From Persephonella sp. (lineage in GTDB: Bacteria; Aquificota; Aquificia; Aquificales; Hydrogenothermaceae), in the NCBI RefSeq assembly GCF_027023985.1, contig NZ_JALVTW010000037.1, positions 1-61,318 on the forward strand: DNA of 61,318 nt, in the 5' to 3' direction. Within the stretch, counting starts at the first letter, position 1, and each line of letters begins with the position of its first letter. This document shows, piece after piece, positions 44,214 through 53,540 of this stretch. Under the pieces are notes generated by a model, which searched no databases, was not told where the DNA came from, and worked only from the letters and a program-made list of their open reading frames with translations. A program made the translations under genes and the position numbers.

Positions 44214-45203
44214 ATGGTTAAACTATCTTACAAAGGCAACTTTCTGGTTCACAGTAAGCATAAAGAACTCCTTGAAAAGCATTTTAAGGAGTTTTTATCA
44301 AAAGAAAGGGGATATTTTGTCCTTCCAGGGATTACAAAAGTCTATAATAAAATTCTGTTTTTATTTGATGAGAAAGATATTGACCCTTCCTGTTATCTTT
44401 TTCCGATTATTTCCAGTGAAAATATTTCAGGAAAAACAAAACAACTATATTTTCAGATAAATAAAAATTTCTTAGATTTTGTTAGAAAAAAACCTCAAGA
44501 TATTAAACCAAAGGACATACAGGCATACCTCAATTATCTTAGAAATGAAAATAAAAAACCCAGCACAATAAAAACATCTTATATGGCACTCAGGCTTTTT
44601 TATGAAAAATTACTTAATGTAATTAACTTTTCAGATATAAACCTTCCTCAGTTAAATGAAAACATACCTGAGATTTTAACCAGAACTGAAATCAAAAAAC
44701 TGATTTCCCATATTAAAAACCCAAGACATAGAATTATTATAGGGCTCGGATATTGCTGTGGTATGAAATTAAATGAGATTCTTTCCCTAAAGATAAAAGA
44801 TTTAGATCTGAGTGAAGGAATAATTAATATAACCGGTAAACATTCCAGAAAAATCATATTACCTGGAACAATCTTACAGGAGCTCAAGTTATTCATTGAA
44901 CGTGAAAAACCTAAAGATTTTATATTCTCTTCCAAAAAATCCGATACTCCTATATCACCAAGAAGTGTTGAAATAATGTTCAAAAACAGTCTTAGAAAAG
45001 CTGGGCTTCCCTCACGATATACCTTTTCTATATTGAGGGATACTTTCGTTGTTCATATGCTGGAAAAGGGAGTATGTTTGAATCATATTGCAGATATTTT
45101 AGGAATTAAGAAAACACATCTCCAGCAAAGATACAGCTTTTATATTGAAAATAAGAAATTTTATAAAATTCCTGACATGCTTGATTTTTCAGATGTTGCC
45201 TGA
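44214..45203 (+). CDS. Degenerate tyrosine recombinase (XerC/D-like fold)
   Basis: 329 residues with the N-terminal core-binding domain (LYFQINKNFLDFVRKK to LNYLRN) and a C-terminal catalytic-type domain. Compared with the six active-site residues of the family, Arg I is Lys (GMKLNEILSLK, K185), the hairpin Lys is kept (K209), the His of HxLRH is Ser (SILRDTF, S272), Arg II is kept (R275), the His of LGH is Ile (I298), and a Tyr remains (QQRYSFY). Three of six are changed, so strand cleavage is doubtful; a DNA-binding role or a chromosome-dimer-like factor that has diverged is possible. About 75 extra residues precede the core-binding domain. A TATAAT lies 12 bases before the ATG. Confidence 0.7.
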   Translation: MVKLSYKGNFLVHSKHKELLEKHFKEFLSKERGYFVLPGITKVYNKILFLFDEKDIDPSCYLFPIISSENISGKTKQLYFQINKNFLDFVRKKPQDIKPKDIQAYLNYLRNENKKPSTIKTSYMALRLFYEKLLNVINFSDINLPQLNENIPEILTRTEIKKLISHIKNPRHRIIIGLGYCCGMKLNEILSLKIKDLDLSEGIINITGKHSRKIILPGTILQELKLFIEREKPKDFIFSSKKSDTPISPRSVEIMFKNSLRKAGLPSRYTFSILRDTFVVHMLEKGVCLNHIADILGIKKTHLQQRYSFYIENKKFYKIPDMLDFSDVA

Positions 45204-45584
45204 TTAAACTGGACAATTACCTCTATCTGTAAAAATCAGCTGGTCAACAAATTCAACAAGCCATCTTTCAAAGTTTGCTTTATCCGGAGATTTAGATTCA
45301 ATCCATTGTTTATCATACATTATAGTAGTATCAAGATGTTTCTGTATTTCCTCATCTCCAAAATCTATAGCCACTGTTTCATCAATTACCAGTAGCTTTA
45401 TATCCTTTTCATTAAGAGATTTAATTAATTCATCATTGGATTTATCAAATTCATCATAGGTAAGTATAAAATACTTGTGTTTTAAAACTTCTTTCCCTTC
45501 TTTTTCCACTACATAATGGATATCTACTAACTTTTCAACTACCGGCTTTTTGAATTTTATATTTCCGACAACTAATTTCTCCAT
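45204..45584 (-). CDS. Unknown small acidic protein
   Basis: 126 residues, soluble, no recognised family. It starts with a beta segment (LVVGNIKFKKPVVEKLVDIH), has LLVIDETVAIDFGDEE in the centre, and ends with a helix (FERWLVEFVDQLIF) and DRGNCPV. GGAGGA stands before the ATG. Ends one base after the convergent recombinase-like gene. Confidence 0.5.
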   Translation of the reverse strand: MEKLVVGNIKFKKPVVEKLVDIHYVVEKEGKEVLKHKYFILTYDEFDKSNDELIKSLNEKDIKLLVIDETVAIDFGDEEIQKHLDTTIMYDKQWIESKSPDKANFERWLVEFVDQLIFTDRGNCPV

Positions 45585-45698
45585 TTTCCTCCTCCCAGGC
45601 CTTTTATAAAAAATTATTCCTCATAAAGAATTTAACAATATTTGAAGCAAATAACAGTCTAAATCTATTAATAAGTAAAAACTACCGATTAAAAATAG

Positions 45699-46709
45699 TT
45701 ATTTAGGCATAATAGGAACTGTCATGATATCTTGTGATAGTTTTCCTGTTAAAGATTTTAAAAATGCTTCTATATCTTCAACCTGAGTTTTTGATAAATC
45801 TTTTCCCAGCTGGACTTTCCCCATTATCCAGATTGCTCTTTTTAGACTTTTTACCGAACCATCGTGGAAATAAGGAGCTGTCATCTCAACATTTCTTAAA
45901 GGTGGAACCTTAAAAACATATCTGTCTTCTTCCTTTTTAGTAACAATATACCTTCCTAAATCTATCTTTTTACTTTTTGTATACTTCCAGTAAGGCTCAA
46001 CTATACCAAATTTTTGATACATAGTTCCCCCTAAAAGTGCTCCTGAGTGGCATGCTACACAACCAACGGAGATAAACGTTTTTAATCCTCTTTTCTCTTT
46101 TTCTGTTAATACATTTTCATTTCCTCTTAAAAACTCATCAAATCTTGAAGGAGTAGAAAGTGTCCTTTCCCATGCTCCAATCGCTTTTGCATAATTGTCA
46201 ACAGTTATTGGATTTTTATCGTGAGGAAATGCTTTTTTAAATAGCTCTTGGTATCCCTTTATTTCTTTTAGTTTTTCTTCTACCCACTGGTAAGAAGGAG
46301 CGCCAAATGATCCTTTACCAAGTAATGCCCTTTTTGCCTGATCTTCAACGTCTTTTCTATCTCCTCTCCAGTGCTCTGATATCTGTCCTGCTGCATTAAA
46401 AACAGTAGGGGCATTCCTTGGATTTTCCTTTGAAAAATTCCCCCGTGATTTTGGAAGTTTATCTGTTCCGTAATATTCAATTGGATGGCACTTTGCACAA
46501 CTTGTTGTGCCGTCTATTGATATTCTTTTTTCATAAAATAGGATTTTCCCAAGCTTTATTTTTTCCGGAGTTAAAGGATTTTCCTTAGAAGGAAAGATTT
46601 TTGGAAGAGGTTTAAAATACTGCTTTGCTGTTTTTAATAAATCGCTTTCAGCAAAAGAAAAATTAAAAGTTAGGGCAAGCCCTAATATAGAAAATATTGT
46701 TTTTTTCAT
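45699..46709 (-). CDS. Di-heme cytochrome c peroxidase (CcpA/MauG family)
   Basis: 336 residues with signal peptide (MKKTIFSILGLALTFNFSFA). Two heme sites, SCAKCHPIEYYG (C71-H75) and GCVACHSGALLGG in the second half, plus PLRNVEMTAPYFHDGSV, the calcium/heme region near the end. Located in the periplasm; reduces hydrogen peroxide with electrons from cytochrome c. The ATG at 46709 follows AAAGGAATT; upstream in-frame start codons overlap guaA and lack a signal sequence. The terminal genes are guaA and a KamA-like gene on the same strand. Confidence 0.93.
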   Translation of the reverse strand: MKKTIFSILGLALTFNFSFAESDLLKTAKQYFKPLPKIFPSKENPLTPEKIKLGKILFYEKRISIDGTTSCAKCHPIEYYGTDKLPKSRGNFSKENPRNAPTVFNAAGQISEHWRGDRKDVEDQAKRALLGKGSFGAPSYQWVEEKLKEIKGYQELFKKAFPHDKNPITVDNYAKAIGAWERTLSTPSRFDEFLRGNENVLTEKEKRGLKTFISVGCVACHSGALLGGTMYQKFGIVEPYWKYTKSKKIDLGRYIVTKKEEDRYVFKVPPLRNVEMTAPYFHDGSVKSLKRAIWIMGKVQLGKDLSKTQVEDIEAFLKSLTGKLSQDIMTVPIMPK

Positions 46710-46722
46710 ATCTAATTCCTTT

Positions 46723-48261
46723 TTATTCCCATTCAATTGTGCCAGGAGGTTTTGAGGTTATATCATAAACTACCCTGTTAACCCCCTGAACTTCATTTAT
46801 TATTCTCCTCATTATCCTGTCTAACAGGTCATAAGGAAGTCTTGCCCAGTCTGCTGTCATTCCGTCTGTTGACTCAACAGCTCTAACGGCTATTACCTTT
46901 TCATATGTTCTGTAATCTCCCATAACTCCTACGGTATGGATAGGCAGTAAAACAGCAAAAGACTGCCATAAATCCCTGTATAAGCCTGCTTTTTTAACTT
47001 CTTCTACAACTATAGCATCTGCTTCCCTGAGGATATTCAGGTCTTGTTCATTAACTTCACCAATTATTCTTATTGCAAGACCCGGTCCCGGGAATGGCTG
47101 TCTGTATATAATCTCGTCCGGAAGACCAAGCTCTTTTCCAAGCTCTCTAACTTCGTCTTTGAATAACTCTCTTAACGGTTCAATCAGTTTTAGGTTCATT
47201 CTTTCAGGCAATCCACCGACGTTATGGTGAGTTTTAATAACGGCTGAGGGGCCCTTTACAGAAACACTTTCTATAACATCCGGATAAAGAGTCCCTTGAA
47301 CAAGAAACTCAACATCTGGGATTTTTTTGGCTTCCTCTTCAAATATCTCTATAAAAAGATTTCCTATTATCTTTCTTTTTTGCTCTGGGTCTGTAATACC
47401 TTTTAGTGCATTTAAAAATCTTTCCCTTGCGTCAACTACTATAAGCGGAATATGGAAATGGTCTCTAAATGTTTTCTCAACCTGTTCCCTTTCTCCTTTT
47501 CTGAGAAGACCATTATCAACAAATATACAGGTAAGATTATCTCCAATAGCATTATGGACTAAAACAGCTGCTACAGATGAATCAACACCACCGGACAGAG
47601 CACATATTGCTTTTTTATTTCCAACCATTTCTCTAATTTCCACTTCCTTTTCCATAAGGAAACTGCCCATTGTCCAGTCCTGTTTGCAACCGCAAATCTC
47701 AACGGCAAAGTTTTTAAGAATATCTTTTCCCATATATGTATGGGACACTTCCGGATGAAACTGAACTCCCCAGATTTTCTTTTCTTTATTTCTTATAGCT
47801 GCAAATGGTGCGTTATATGTTCTTGCTATAGGCTCAAATCCTTCAGGAAGTTTTGTTACCCTGTCCCCGTGGGACATCCAGACATGTATCTCATTTGGAA
47901 TATTTTTAAATAAATCCTCATGGTTTAGTATCTCAAGCTCTGCTCTACCATACTCGTGTCTTTCTGCTTTTACAACTTCACCACCGAAATGTTGTGTTAT
48001 TACCTGAAGTCCATAGCATATTCCAAGTATTGGAAGACCAAGCTCATATACCTTTTCATCAGGCTTAGGTGCTCCCGGTTCATAAACAGATGCAGGACCT
48101 CCTGAGAATATAATTCCTTTTGGATTGTGTTTCTTTATCTCTTCAATGGAAGCGTTATAAGGCAAAATTTCACTGTAAACATGAATCTCTCTTATTCTCC
48201 TTGCTATAAGCTGTGTATACTGTGAACCAAAATCAAGAATAACTATTCCCTGATGTTCCAA
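46723..48261 (-). CDS. guaA: GMP synthase (glutamine-hydrolysing)
   Basis: 512 residues, normal length. The glutaminase domain has [25 protein letters not shown] with the catalytic Cys, and FHPEVSHT; the ATP-pyrophosphatase domain has [14 protein letters not shown], and the dimerisation part ends [17 protein letters not shown]. Makes GMP from XMP. The start is a TTG at 48261 with AAGGAGG, correct spacing; an earlier in-frame TTG would add six residues outside the family. Its ribosome site overlaps the stop of the KamA-like gene. Confidence 0.97.
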   Translation of the reverse strand: MEHQGIVILDFGSQYTQLIARRIREIHVYSEILPYNASIEEIKKHNPKGIIFSGGPASVYEPGAPKPDEKVYELGLPILGICYGLQVITQHFGGEVVKAERHEYGRAELEILNHEDLFKNIPNEIHVWMSHGDRVTKLPEGFEPIARTYNAPFAAIRNKEKKIWGVQFHPEVSHTYMGKDILKNFAVEICGCKQDWTMGSFLMEKEVEIREMVGNKKAICALSGGVDSSVAAVLVHNAIGDNLTCIFVDNGLLRKGEREQVEKTFRDHFHIPLIVVDARERFLNALKGITDPEQKRKIIGNLFIEIFEEEAKKIPDVEFLVQGTLYPDVIESVSVKGPSAVIKTHHNVGGLPERMNLKLIEPLRELFKDEVRELGKELGLPDEIIYRQPFPGPGLAIRIIGEVNEQDLNILREADAIVVEEVKKAGLYRDLWQSFAVLLPIHTVGVMGDYRTYEKVIAVRAVESTDGMTADWARLPYDLLDRIMRRIINEVQGVNRVVYDITSKPPGTIEWE

Positions 48262-48271
48262 GTTTGCCTCC

Positions 48272-49588
48272 TTAGACAAAAATCTCTTCTAATTTTAACA
48301 TCTCATCAAGTTCATCTTCATAGAAAAATCTATCTGAACCATAAGGCTCTAACTCATCTAACCACATAGCCTCAGGGTTATATTTTGCAAAGAATGGCTT
48401 TCCTACCCATTCAGGATTTCTTCCTTGCAGAAAATCCAGAACCATAACTTTTTCATTATTAAATTCGGCTACACCTAACATTCTGACTTTTCCGGGTGTT
48501 GCAGACATTGATGGCCCTTTTACTGTTCTGGCTATTCCACTTATAGAGCTATAAGCCTTTCTAAATATTTCCCAAGCTCTTACCAGTGGAACTCCGAAAT
48601 AATGCTGGGCTCCTGTATCCCTTGCCATAAACATATAATAAGGAATCATATTCATTTGAACCTGCTTTTTCCACATAGTTGCCCAAGTTTCTGCACTATC
48701 ATTTATATGTCTAAGAATAGGAGATTGTGTTCTGATAATAGCTCCTGTTGAGAGAATCCTGTCAACTGCTTCTTTTACTTCTTCTGTTTCAAGCTCTTGA
48801 TAATGATTAAAATGAGCCATATATGCAAGATGATATCCGGCTTCTCTAATTTCTCTGAAAAGTTTTATAAGGTCATCTGCATCATCATCGGTTGTGAATC
48901 TATATGGCCAAAATGCAAGTGCTTTTGAACCGATTCTTATTGTTTTTAAATGAGGAATTCTTGCTTCAAGAATAGGCTCTATATATTGTCTTAAAATTTT
49001 TGTTTTCATAATAAGAGGGTCACCACCGGTAAATAACAGGTCTGTGATTTCAGGGTGAGCCTTTATATACTCAATCAGTAGTTCAACCTCTTTCATTGCA
49101 AACTTAAGCTCATCTATTCCAACAAACTGAGGCCATCTAAAGCAAAAAGAACAATATGCGTGGCAGGTTTGCCCCTGTTTTGGAAAAAATAGAATTGTTT
49201 CTCTGTATTTGTGCTGCGCTCCGTGAAGTTTTTTTCCATTTATTTGAGGAACATTATATTTCTGCCCTGCAGGGTGAGGATTAAGTTTCATACGAATCTC
49301 ATTTGCCTTCTCCCTGATAACTTCTTTTGGTGCATTTTGTTTTAATAAATTTGCTATTGCTTCATAATCTTCATCAAGAAGCATTCCTCTCTGGGGAAAT
49401 GTTAATCTAAAAATAGGGTCTTCTAGGGGATTATCCCAATTAATAAGCTTTTCAACGACATAATTATTCGTTTTAAACGGAAAAACCTGTGCCACAACTT
49501 CGATATCAAACTGCTGTTCAGGGGTAAGTTTTTCTCTTACCTGTGGTATTTCCCTGAAATTGTGCACAGTATAACTTCTATATTTCAT
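48272..49588 (-). CDS. KamA-family radical SAM protein
   Basis: 438 residues. The cluster motif is [16 protein letters not shown] (C142, C146, C149), a CxxxCxxC-type radical SAM site with the family sequence [11 protein letters not shown]. It resembles lysine 2,3-aminomutase, but the PLP-lysine motif PGGGGK is replaced by ATPGKV in [13 protein letters not shown], so reaction and cofactor are uncertain. It is the first gene of an operon with guaA and the cytochrome peroxidase. Confidence 0.85.
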   Translation of the reverse strand: MKYRSYTVHNFREIPQVREKLTPEQQFDIEVVAQVFPFKTNNYVVEKLINWDNPLEDPIFRLTFPQRGMLLDEDYEAIANLLKQNAPKEVIREKANEIRMKLNPHPAGQKYNVPQINGKKLHGAQHKYRETILFFPKQGQTCHAYCSFCFRWPQFVGIDELKFAMKEVELLIEYIKAHPEITDLLFTGGDPLIMKTKILRQYIEPILEARIPHLKTIRIGSKALAFWPYRFTTDDDADDLIKLFREIREAGYHLAYMAHFNHYQELETEEVKEAVDRILSTGAIIRTQSPILRHINDSAETWATMWKKQVQMNMIPYYMFMARDTGAQHYFGVPLVRAWEIFRKAYSSISGIARTVKGPSMSATPGKVRMLGVAEFNNEKVMVLDFLQGRNPEWVGKPFFAKYNPEAMWLDELEPYGSDRFFYEDELDEMLKLEEIFV

Positions 49589-49642
49589 TCTATAACCTCC
49601 AAAGTATTATAAAATATGAAATTTTAATAATGCGGGATGGTT

Positions 49643-49671
49643 ATTATATATAAATGATATTTTTGTTTCAA
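49643..49671 (-). promoter_or_regulatory. Promoter of the KamA-guaA operon
   Basis: On the minus strand: TTGAAA, exactly 17 bases, TATAAT, about 54 bases before the ATG of the KamA-like gene. A strong housekeeping-type promoter. Confidence 0.75.
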
Positions 49672-49740
49672 ATGAGATAAAGCATATTTTTTAAAAGCCT
49701 CGTTTTAAATAGATTTAATGGAACAATAGGGAGAAAAATT

Positions 49741-49947
49741 ATGGAAAAAAATTGTTTTGAAACAGAAATTTTTAAAATTCATGGAAATGAGGAGAAATTG
49801 ACCAATCCTAGAATATATTGCGCAAACTGGCTTAAAATAGGTTATAAAATTGAAGACTTATTTCCTGAGGACTGGAGCTGGTGTATTGTTGTTCGTTATA
49901 AACCTTTTTTTCTATGTGTAGCTCGCAATGGTAAAAAAACCGGATAA
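49741..49947 (+). CDS. Truncated unknown protein at the left flank of the CRISPR operon
   Basis: 68 residues with GGGAG seven bases before the ATG. The pattern NPRIYCANWL and PEDWSWCIVV-YKPF resembles the first half of a conserved hypothetical family, in which the text continues with a W-x-G-C-G-N-like region; here a TAA ends the frame directly after ARNGKKTG. That would make it a broken relic, perhaps left at the insertion point of the CRISPR locus, but the family was recalled by pattern only. Confidence 0.35.
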   Translation: MEKNCFETEIFKIHGNEEKLTNPRIYCANWLKIGYKIEDLFPEDWSWCIVVRYKPFFLCVARNGKKTG

Positions 49948-50001
49948 TATAGGGTTGTTATATTGATTCAAAAAGACCATTTTTTACAATTTTACCTATA
50001 A

Positions 50002-50030
50002 TTGAAAACTTTATGAAAAATTTCTATAAT
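50002..50030 (+). promoter_or_regulatory. Promoter of the Cas operon
   Basis: TTGAAA (50002-50007), exactly 17 bases, TATAAT (50025-50030). The expected transcript start is near 50037, just upstream of a GGGAGGG ribosome site and the TTG start of cas6, giving an untranslated leader of only about 12 bases. An in-frame ATG at 50013 lies inside this promoter and is therefore not the start. Confidence 0.8.
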
Positions 50031-50048
50031 TTGAGAGGGAGGGATAAA

Positions 50049-50786
50049 TTGAGATTAAAATTATCTTTTAGCTCAGATTTAGAATATATATCTCTGCCAC
50101 TGCATCATAACTACGCACTTCAAGTTATGTTATACAAAAATTTACCAAAAGTTCTTTCGGATTTCTTGCATGACATGGGATTTTTTTATAAAGGAAGACC
50201 TTTTAAACTATTTACTTTTTCCAAAATCCAGTCAGAACATTTTGTTCCTCTAAAAAAATTTAAAAAAATAAAATACAAAACACCTATTACTTTATTCGTA
50301 TCCTCTTCTATATCAGACATTACCAAAAATCTGGGAGAAACATTTATAAAAAAGGACAAAGTAATTTTAGGTAAAAATATCCTTTTCTTAGAATCTATAG
50401 AAATACAACCTTTGCCGGAATTTGAAGAAGAGTTTTATATAAAAACTTTATCCCCTATCACAGTTTATAGAACATTTGAAAACGAAAAGAAGTATTATAG
50501 ATACTACTCCCCACAGGAAAAAGAATTTAATGAGCTGATAAGAAAAAATCTAGCAAAAAAATACAATATCATCACTGGGGAAGAAATTGAAAATTTCCCT
50601 ATAGAAATAAAGCCTGAAAATATTAAAAAAGTTCTTTTCAAATATAAAGATTTTCCAATAGAGGCTTATGAAGGAATTTTCAAAATAAAAACAAAACCAG
50701 AAATGTTTAAAGTTATTTACGACGCAGGACTTGGAGCAAAAAACTCCCAAGGCTTTGGGATGATAGAGATAATGTCAGAAGATTAG
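50049..50786 (+). CDS. cas6: CRISPR endoribonuclease Cas6
   Basis: 245 residues. Cuts CRISPR precursor RNA within the repeat. The TTG start gives MRLKLSFSSDLEYI, the usual family N-terminus, and is preceded by GGGAGGG. His residues for catalysis are available in LPLHHNYALQ. The family's C-terminal glycine-rich loop is DAGLGAKNSQGFGMIEI. It is first in the operon and is the only Cas6 seen, so it probably serves both the III-B and I-B modules. Confidence 0.93.
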   Translation: MRLKLSFSSDLEYISLPLHHNYALQVMLYKNLPKVLSDFLHDMGFFYKGRPFKLFTFSKIQSEHFVPLKKFKKIKYKTPITLFVSSSISDITKNLGETFIKKDKVILGKNILFLESIEIQPLPEFEEEFYIKTLSPITVYRTFENEKKYYRYYSPQEKEFNELIRKNLAKKYNIITGEEIENFPIEIKPENIKKVLFKYKDFPIEAYEGIFKIKTKPEMFKVIYDAGLGAKNSQGFGMIEIMSED

Positions 50787-50828
50787 AATAAAAGGTGTTA
50801 ATAGTAGTAAAGAAAAAAAGGAGCTACT

Positions 50829-51680
50829 ATGGAAAAAATTACATTTGAATGTGAAATTATAACTCCGATGTTTATGTATGGTGGAGATGGGAAAACCTTA
50901 GAACTTAGGCCTTCCGAATTTAAAGGAATGCTTCGTTTCTGGTTTAGAGCTTTACATCCAGAATTGCCTATTCCAGAATTAAAAAGAAAAGAAAATGAAA
51001 TCTTTGGAAGTACTGATAGAAAGGGTAGTTTTAGGATAAAAGTAGAACAAATTACATCGATTTGTAGATATCACTTATTACCACATAAAAATAGAGCAAA
51101 CATACCTGCTTATGCCCCACATCAAAAGTTCAATATAGAGTTTTTATTTCAAAATCTAAAAAATAAAGAAACTATAAAAAATTTATTCATTTTATCAACA
51201 ATTATAGGTGGTTTTGGGAGAAGAAGCCGAAGAGGATTTGGAAGTATAAGAATATCAAGAATTAATAATACAGAGTTTGATTATGCAAATCTTCAATTTA
51301 TAGAAGGAATTCAAGAGTTAATAAAATCTATAAATCCAAATTTTAAATTTAACTTTAGAAAAGAGAAAAAGGAAGAAAATTATCCTTTTATTAGGAACGT
51401 AGAAATTGGAAATATAGCCTATAGTTCTTATGATGAAATCTTAAAACACATAGGGCAAATGACACATGATTGTAGATGTGGGAAAGCAAAAGTTTTTAGT
51501 AACATAGACCGATTTGTTTCTCCTTGTTATGTGTCAGTAATAAAGAAAGATAAAGAATATTATCCAATAATCACCTCATTGAATATAGCTCTACCAGACA
51601 ATCAAAAAGTATCGAAAGAACAATTGAATACAATTACAAATTTTAAAAATTCTATTCTTCAAAAGAAAAATCTATGCTAA
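50829..51680 (+). CDS. cmr1: Type III-B RAMP protein Cmr1
   Basis: 283 residues. Cas7-like RAMP subunit capping the 3' end of the crRNA in the Cmr complex. N-terminal TPMFMYGGDGKTLELRPSEF leads to the K-G-x-L-R-F-W motif FKGMLRFWFRAL and EIFGSTDRKGSFRI; a glycine-rich loop GGFGRRSRRGFGSIRISR is typical. Strong AAAGGAG before the ATG. Confidence 0.9.
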   Translation: MEKITFECEIITPMFMYGGDGKTLELRPSEFKGMLRFWFRALHPELPIPELKRKENEIFGSTDRKGSFRIKVEQITSICRYHLLPHKNRANIPAYAPHQKFNIEFLFQNLKNKETIKNLFILSTIIGGFGRRSRRGFGSIRISRINNTEFDYANLQFIEGIQELIKSINPNFKFNFRKEKKEENYPFIRNVEIGNIAYSSYDEILKHIGQMTHDCRCGKAKVFSNIDRFVSPCYVSVIKKDKEYYPIITSLNIALPDNQKVSKEQLNTITNFKNSILQKKNLC

Positions 51681-51695
51681 GCAGGGAGTAATTAA

Positions 51696-53540
51696 ATGGG
51701 TAAAGAATACATTTTCACATTCACTATCACACCTGTTCAAAGTTTTATATCGCAAGCGAGAAAAACAAGAGATTTATTTGCAGGAAGTCAAATTTTATCG
51801 GAATTAACGAAAGAAGCTGTAAAATTAGCAAAGAAAAAAGGTGCCGAAATTATAATGCCAAGTGGAGATTTAGAAAAAGCCCATTCGATTTCAAATAAAT
51901 TTGTTGTAGTATTTAAAAATGTGGTAGAAGAAAATTTAGAAATAATTGGCAGAGATATTGAATTTAGAACCCTACTCTACTGGAAAAACAAGATAGCCAA
52001 TGAAACCTTAAAAAATATAAAAGGAAAATATAAATCTATATCTAAAAATGAAAAAGAATTTTCATTAAAATTCAATGATCACATAACAAAATACTTCAAT
52101 ATCTATTGGCTTTTTTATCCGATAGAAAACAATTCTTACCAAAGCGCATATAAAGAAGCTGAAAAATATTTAGGAGCTATAAAAAACGTTCGATGTTTTG
52201 AACAGTTTGATACAGAAGAAAATCATAGAAAATGTTCAATATGTGGAGAAAGAGATGCAATTGTTTATAGAGATATTAAATTCAAAAAAAATGAGGGAAC
52301 AGAACCAGCATTTGTATGTAAAAACTCTTTACTACTTCCAGATAGCTATCTTATAGAAAACAATGAAGGTCTTTGTGGAATTTGCTTTGTAAAAAGGTTT
52401 TATAACAAGAACAAATCAGGAGAATTTCCATCTACAGCAAAAATTTCTTTTCTCAATGTCAAGAATAGGGCTTCAGATATACTAAAAAACAAATTAGAAG
52501 AATATGAAAAAGACTTAAAACAAGGGGAACTTTTCAACGAACAACTCTATTATGAGGAAAATTTAACTAAAAAATATTTCGAAGACTACGGTTTAAATAA
52601 AAATAAATTATCTGAAGCAAAGAATAAACTTCAAGAAATTTATCAATTAGCAAAAAAAGACAAAATACCAATAACCAGATACTATGCTCTTATAAAATTT
52701 GATGGTGATAATATGGGCAAATGGCTAAGTGGAGAGTATTTGAAAGATATGAGTAAATTAAAAGATTTTCATAAAGCTTTATCTTATAACTTGTTAAAAT
52801 TTGCGGAACATTCTAGAAAACACTTAGATGGCGAATTAGATGGAATACAAAGAGGCAAAACCGTTTACGCTGGTGGAGATGATTTTTTAGGTTTTATAAA
52901 TCTAAAATACTTGTTTGAGGTTTTAGAATATTTTAGAAAAGCATTTGATGATTTAGTAAATTGTCCATTAGTTTGCTATAAAAAGGAAAACAAAAACCTA
53001 ACCTTCTCAGCAGGAATAGTCATAGCTCACTACAAAGACCCATTAAGCCTTGTTTTAGATTGGGTTAATAAATTAGAAGAAGAAGCGAAAAGCTTAGATG
53101 ACAAAAACGCTTTTGGAATAGCCGTTCTAAAACGCTCAGGAGAAATTAGAAAAGCTATATACAAATGGGATAAGCTTAAGTATATACAAAATATATATGA
53201 AAGTATAGTTGTAAGTGAAGAATTCAATAGCTCATTTATAACAAAATTAGAAGAAAGTTTTAGGAAAATTTTTATTGATTTTTATTTATATGAAGAAAAA
53301 AATTTAGAGAAAGTAAAAGAACAAATAGAACTAGAAGAAAAACAAAATTTTATTCTTGCTGAAAGTAAAAGAGTTTTAGAAAGAAGCTGTAATATTTCTG
53401 ATAAAAAAGAAAAGAAAAAAGCAATAGGTTTAATGAATAATCATTTAAATCAATTAATAGATTACGAAAATTATAATCTTCAAAACTTTTTTGGAATGTT
53501 AAACATAATTAAGTTTTTAGAGAGGGAGATTTTAGTATGA
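51696..53540 (+). CDS. cmr2: Type III-B Cas10 (Cmr2) without HD domain
   Basis: 614 residues. Large subunit of the Cmr complex that senses target RNA and makes cyclic oligoadenylate. It begins directly with the first palm-side segment ITPVQSFISQARKTRDLFAG; the N-terminal HD nuclease domain found in longer Cas10 proteins (about 800-1000 residues) is absent. A zinc site is formed by C180/C183 (KCSICGERD) and C227/C230 (LCGIC). The second palm domain holds IKFDGDNMGKWLSG and the catalytic VYAGGDDFLGF (GGDD 393-396), so nucleotide cyclase activity should be kept while ssDNA cleavage is lost. Overlaps cmr3 by 4 bases. Confidence 0.93.
   Translation: MGKEYIFTFTITPVQSFISQARKTRDLFAGSQILSELTKEAVKLAKKKGAEIIMPSGDLEKAHSISNKFVVVFKNVVEENLEIIGRDIEFRTLLYWKNKIANETLKNIKGKYKSISKNEKEFSLKFNDHITKYFNIYWLFYPIENNSYQSAYKEAEKYLGAIKNVRCFEQFDTEENHRKCSICGERDAIVYRDIKFKKNEGTEPAFVCKNSLLLPDSYLIENNEGLCGICFVKRFYNKNKSGEFPSTAKISFLNVKNRASDILKNKLEEYEKDLKQGELFNEQLYYEENLTKKYFEDYGLNKNKLSEAKNKLQEIYQLAKKDKIPITRYYALIKFDGDNMGKWLSGEYLKDMSKLKDFHKALSYNLLKFAEHSRKHLDGELDGIQRGKTVYAGGDDFLGFINLKYLFEVLEYFRKAFDDLVNCPLVCYKKENKNLTFSAGIVIAHYKDPLSLVLDWVNKLEEEAKSLDDKNAFGIAVLKRSGEIRKAIYKWDKLKYIQNIYESIVVSEEFNSSFITKLEESFRKIFIDFYLYEEKNLEKVKEQIELEEKQNFILAESKRVLERSCNISDKKEKKKAIGLMNNHLNQLIDYENYNLQNFFGMLNIIKFLEREILV

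Noticed and set aside
44214-45203. Integrase as mark of a mobile island
   Set aside because: Active-site residues are lost, flanks are ordinary genes, and no attachment repeats or tRNA gene are present.
49963-50002. Alternative cas promoter TTGATT with TATAAT at 49997
   Set aside because: Spacer would be 28 bases; the TTGAAA-17-TATAAT pair just downstream is far better.
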